A DNA stretch of 63,391 nt, taken from contig SEYY01000907.1 in NCBI GenBank assembly GCA_009176605.1, positions 5,001 to 68,391 of the forward strand. Direction: 5' to 3'. The position numbers and the translations under genes are program-made. This DNA comes from Armadillidium nasatum. Taxonomy: Eukaryota; Arthropoda; Malacostraca; Isopoda; Armadillidiidae. A model generated the notes under the pieces. That model was not told the origin of the DNA. It did not search any database and saw nothing but the letters and a program-made list of their open reading frames with translations. Of this stretch, positions 58,128-63,391 are shown piece by piece. Position 1 is the stretch's first letter; each line of letters starts with the position of its first letter.

Positions 58128-58213
<86 letters not shown>
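58128..58213. repeat. (AT)n tract, ~86 bp
   Basis: Ends module copy 2. Confidence 0.95.
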
Positions 58214-59047
<834 letters not shown>

Positions 59048-59082
59048 GAGCTAATGATTTATTCCTAGGGAATCTGATTCTA

Positions 59083-59462
59083 ATGATAAAAATCAAGGCC
59101 AAGGCAAGGGTGAACATATTTAATTGGACGTTTCGAATCGTATAGATTCATCTTTAGCTAAAATTAAACAAATACACACAATTAAAAATTAAAATTAACA
59201 AAAGAAAGAGTATAAAACAAAAATATTAAACAAAAATAAAAATATTAAACAAAAAACCGTACCACAACTCAAGAGGACATCTTAACGGTGAGAAAAAAAC
59301 TAAAATCAAAGAAAAATAACAGAAAGATATAAACTTGGTTGGTTAGTGAAAATATAAAAGAGAAAACATATATAAAAAAACATTAGAATAAAACTAAAAT
59401 AATTAAAATTAAAATAAAGCGAATAAAGACAACAATAAAAAATAAAATAAATTAAATTTAAA
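59083..59462. mobile_element. Left terminal inverted repeat (~380 bp) of the Penelope-like element
   Basis: Near reverse complement of 61860-62236, from AAAAATCAAGGCCAAGGCAA to AAGCGAATAAAGACAAC. Penelope-like elements often carry such pseudo-LTRs in inverted orientation. Confidence 0.75.
59126..59158 (-). ncRNA. Hammerhead-like motif, left copy (core mutated)
   Basis: On the minus strand CTAAAGA, one base, GAATC, loop, GATTC, GAAACGTC. The invariant G of CTGA is A here, so this copy should be inactive. Confidence 0.5.
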
Positions 59463-59887
59463 ATACAAAATTAAAAATTAAAAATAAAAGTTAAAAGTAG
59501 AATTAATAATAATAATAATAACAATAATGATGACAAAGAGGCAAACAAACAAAAACAGATCAATGAGTGGCATAAATAATAATAATACAAACATAAAAGA
59601 AAAGCAAAAATTAAAATAACACACCAAAAAATGTCTAAAAGGGTAATTATAAAATACAATATGGAAGATAGAAGTGAAGAAAAATAAAGAAAAATGAAAG
59701 TAAGAATGAAGGTAAAAGAGGATGAGGAAAAGGAAAAAGATGAAATGGGAATAAGGGTAGAAAACGAAAAATAAAAGTAGAAATTAAAATGAAAGAGAGT
59801 GAAAAAACATAAAAGTAGTAATGAAAACAATAGAATACCAATAAAAAATTAAAATTAAAAAATTGTAAGAGAAAATTAAAAATAAAC

Positions 59888-59958
<71 letters not shown>

Positions 59959-60149
59959 TAACAATAAAAAAAATTAAAACAATAAAGAAACAAAAATATC
60001 GATAATAATAACATCAGCAATATAAATGATAAAAAATAAATATCGCAGAAAACAGATATTGAGAAACAGTAAAAAACAGTTGAAAATAAAACCAAAGATA
60101 AGAACAAAAAATATTAAAAACAAAAACAAGACACAAAAGGAGGAAATGG
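59463..60149. other. Simple-sequence region of the Penelope-like element
   Basis: A-rich sequence and a 67-bp (AAT)n run at 59889-59955. It lies between the GIY-YIG stop (60150) and the inverted repeat; the open minus frames here are poly-Leu/Tyr artefacts. Confidence 0.7.
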
Positions 60150-61859
60150 TCATAAAATATGTAAAGTAGCAGATGGGACATTACCATTAAGGGGAGACGA
60201 GTGTTTCTTAATATAGAGTGATTCAAGTATCCTCCTTTCGAGTTCAGAAGAAGCAGAACAAAGGACCTGAAAATCACGAATAGAGGCAGGGTGACCAGTT
60301 TTATAGGAATGATCACGTATAGAGGAATGTTCAGGACTCGTTAGAAGTTTCTCAGTCCTGTATGTTACTCCCAAATGCTTACAGGCTCTGACGTGAAGTT
60401 GTAGGCCAGTCTGGCCTATATAGTTGGCATTGCAGCCAGCACACTTAAAAACATATATGACAGAGGACCTGTGTAATAAGGGGAGAGACTCTTTGAATTT
60501 AAAATAAGAGCCTATAGTTGAAGAATTGACAGGAATGAGATGAAAATCACAATGAAGGAAAAAACGAGTCAGTAGCTTGCGAAGGTCGGCATTGAGAGTG
60601 GTAGACAGCGGGCCCAAATATGGGATCTTGAGGTAAATTTATTTTTGGGGCAGTGGGGAACACAATTTTTGGTCTAAAAAGGTTAAGAAGATATTCATTA
60701 ATAACTTTATCTAAAAGAAATGATGGATAAAGTTTAAAAGCGAAAAACTTCCTTAAAAATTGAACTTCTATATGGAAAAAGTGCCAGTCAGAACAGATCT
60801 TATAAGCTCTATGAACTCTAGAAGTTATAGCAGAAAGCTTATAACTGTAAGAGGAAAAACTAAAAAAATTAGTGCCCAAAAGTGTAGCAGAAGGCTTTCT
60901 ATAAACCGAGGTAGAGAAACCTCCAGAAGAACGAGTGACCATAACATCCAAGAAAGGCAATGGCCCAGTCACCACTTTCCATAGAAAAACGGATATTGGG
61001 ATGTTTACCATTGAGATAATTTAAAAAAAGGCGAGCTTGATCTTCACTAGTAAAGAGTAGGAAACAATCATCAACATAACGTTTATAAAATCAGGGGGAC
61101 AATCACTGATCCAATTTGCTTCATGAAAACATAAAAAGGCATTAACAAAAGTAGGGCCCAAGGAAGAACCCATCTGCATCCCATCAATTTGACAATAATA
61201 ATCATTATTAAACTTAAATAAAAAATCACCTACTGCTAAGTGGAAAATTTTTTCAAAATATAACTTAGACAATCCCAAGATATCAGATGTGCCATCAGAA
61301 AATAATCTATCCATAATAATATCACAGGTCTCTTTTACAGGAACATTTGTAAAAAGGCCATCTACATCAAAACTTGCCATGTAGCAATAATCAAACGACA
61401 AAGACCTAACAAGAGAGGCAAATTGAAAAGAGTCTTTAAGAGAGTAATCATTAATAGTGAGGTGATCCAAAATAGGCACTAGGAACTTAGCAAAATTGTA
61501 TGTAGGGGTATTAATTGCAGATAAAATAGGACGAAAAGGCACATTAGTTTTATGTGTTTTCGGAAGACCATAGAGAATCCCTGAAGAAGATCCAGAAACA
61601 AACAGTTTGTCATACTGAGTGACAAGAATTTCCTTTCTTTTAAGGAAACTAAGAAAATTGTTCAGCTTGCCCTCCACAACTATGATATGCTTTAAAATAT
61701 CTCTAGAAAACTTTTTAAATTTAGAAACATTAGAAAGTAAATGAAGTATTTTATGGGTATAATCTGATCTTTTAAGGACAACCACCCCACGTAATTTGTC
61801 GGGAGGGCAAATAATAATAGACTTGTCCCTCTTTAGGCCCCAAATTTTTTAATTTTTAA
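60150..61859 (-). pseudogene. Penelope-like element: RT and GIY-YIG endonuclease, frameshifted
   Basis: On the minus strand: PPDKLRGVVVLKRSDYTHKI, SGILYGLPKTHKTNVPFRPI, SFDVDGLFTNVPVKETCDII, IDGMQMGSSLGPTFVNAFLC, then (frameshift near 61090) RYVDDCFLLFTSED with the catalytic pair. After a second shift near 60960 come PLPFLDVMVTRSSGG and VYRKPSATLL. A third shift near 60612 leads to the GIY-YIG domain: SVIYVFKCAGCNANYIGQTG, LHVRACKH, SSIRDHSYKTGH and ELERRILESLYIKK, stop at 60150. GIY is VIY, YIG is kept. The N-terminal third is absent: the RT starts right at the right inverted repeat. This is the most complete PLE in the window, but not functional as assembled. Confidence 0.85.

Positions 61860-63391
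<1,532 letters not shown>

Noticed and set aside
59471-60107. Leucine/phenylalanine/tyrosine-rich minus frames
   Set aside because: Translation of A-rich and (AAT)n sequence inside the Penelope-like element; no conserved motif.

Overview
This is a eukaryotic, probably arthropod, nuclear window with almost no host coding sequence. It holds one host gene in three separated exons, surrounded by retroelements, DNA transposons and about 43 long (AT)n tracts. These tracts run from about 40 to 177 bp and together make roughly 4.4 kb, about 7% of the window. There are no bacterial operons, CRISPR arrays, rRNA or recognisable tRNA genes. The mix of non-LTR retroposons (Jockey/CR1 group), Penelope-like elements with GIY-YIG domains, Ty3/gypsy, mariner, hAT and pogo/Tigger remnants, with extreme AT microsatellite content, suggests a decapod crustacean (crab or shrimp). 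That is inference from remembered family resemblance and was not checked by search. Two 100-base N gaps mark scaffold joins.

Layout. 0-3.1 kb: a 3.1-kb foldback palindrome set inside an (AT)n tract. 3.1-6.3 kb: a LINE-A reverse transcriptase (RT) ORF, a hAT transposase scrap and a LINE-A 5' end. 6.5-10.5 kb: a leader, primer-binding site, broken Gag and an acidic ORF of an LTR element that has no visible pol. 10.5-20.5 kb: AT-rich DNA, a hAT end, an interrupted LINE-A copy and an intact 488-codon LINE-A ORF. 20.5-28.4 kb: a decayed LINE-A copy, a decayed Ty3/gypsy element and a fairly complete CR1 element. 28.4-35 kb: the first two DCAF15 exons, a Tigger-like end, a Penelope remnant and repeated BED-finger transposon fragments. 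35-40 kb: a full-length but broken LINE-A, a hAT end and a LINE-B copy. 40-44.2 kb: two non-autonomous LTR elements. 44.2-51.2 kb: a Penelope remnant, LINE-A copies, a MITE and LINE-C. 51.4-52.7 kb: a long DCAF15 exon. 53-59 kb: a LINE-A endonuclease, a mariner pseudogene and tandem repeats. 59-62.2 kb: a Penelope-like element between inverted repeats carrying hammerhead-like motifs. 62.3 kb to the end: an open LINE-B ORF.

The host gene is a DCAF15-like CUL4-DDB1 substrate receptor on the + strand. Codon phase is preserved across all three exons, although a 21-kb intron full of mobile elements separates the second from the third.

The strongest pattern is that mobile-element ends lie exactly against (AT)n tracts. 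The foldback, a 681-bp MITE, a young LTR element, two hAT ends, a Tigger-like end and most LINE-A 3' ends do so. Either the tracts are preferred landing sites, or LINE-A tails seed them, or the assembler joined contigs at them; more than one of these may be true.
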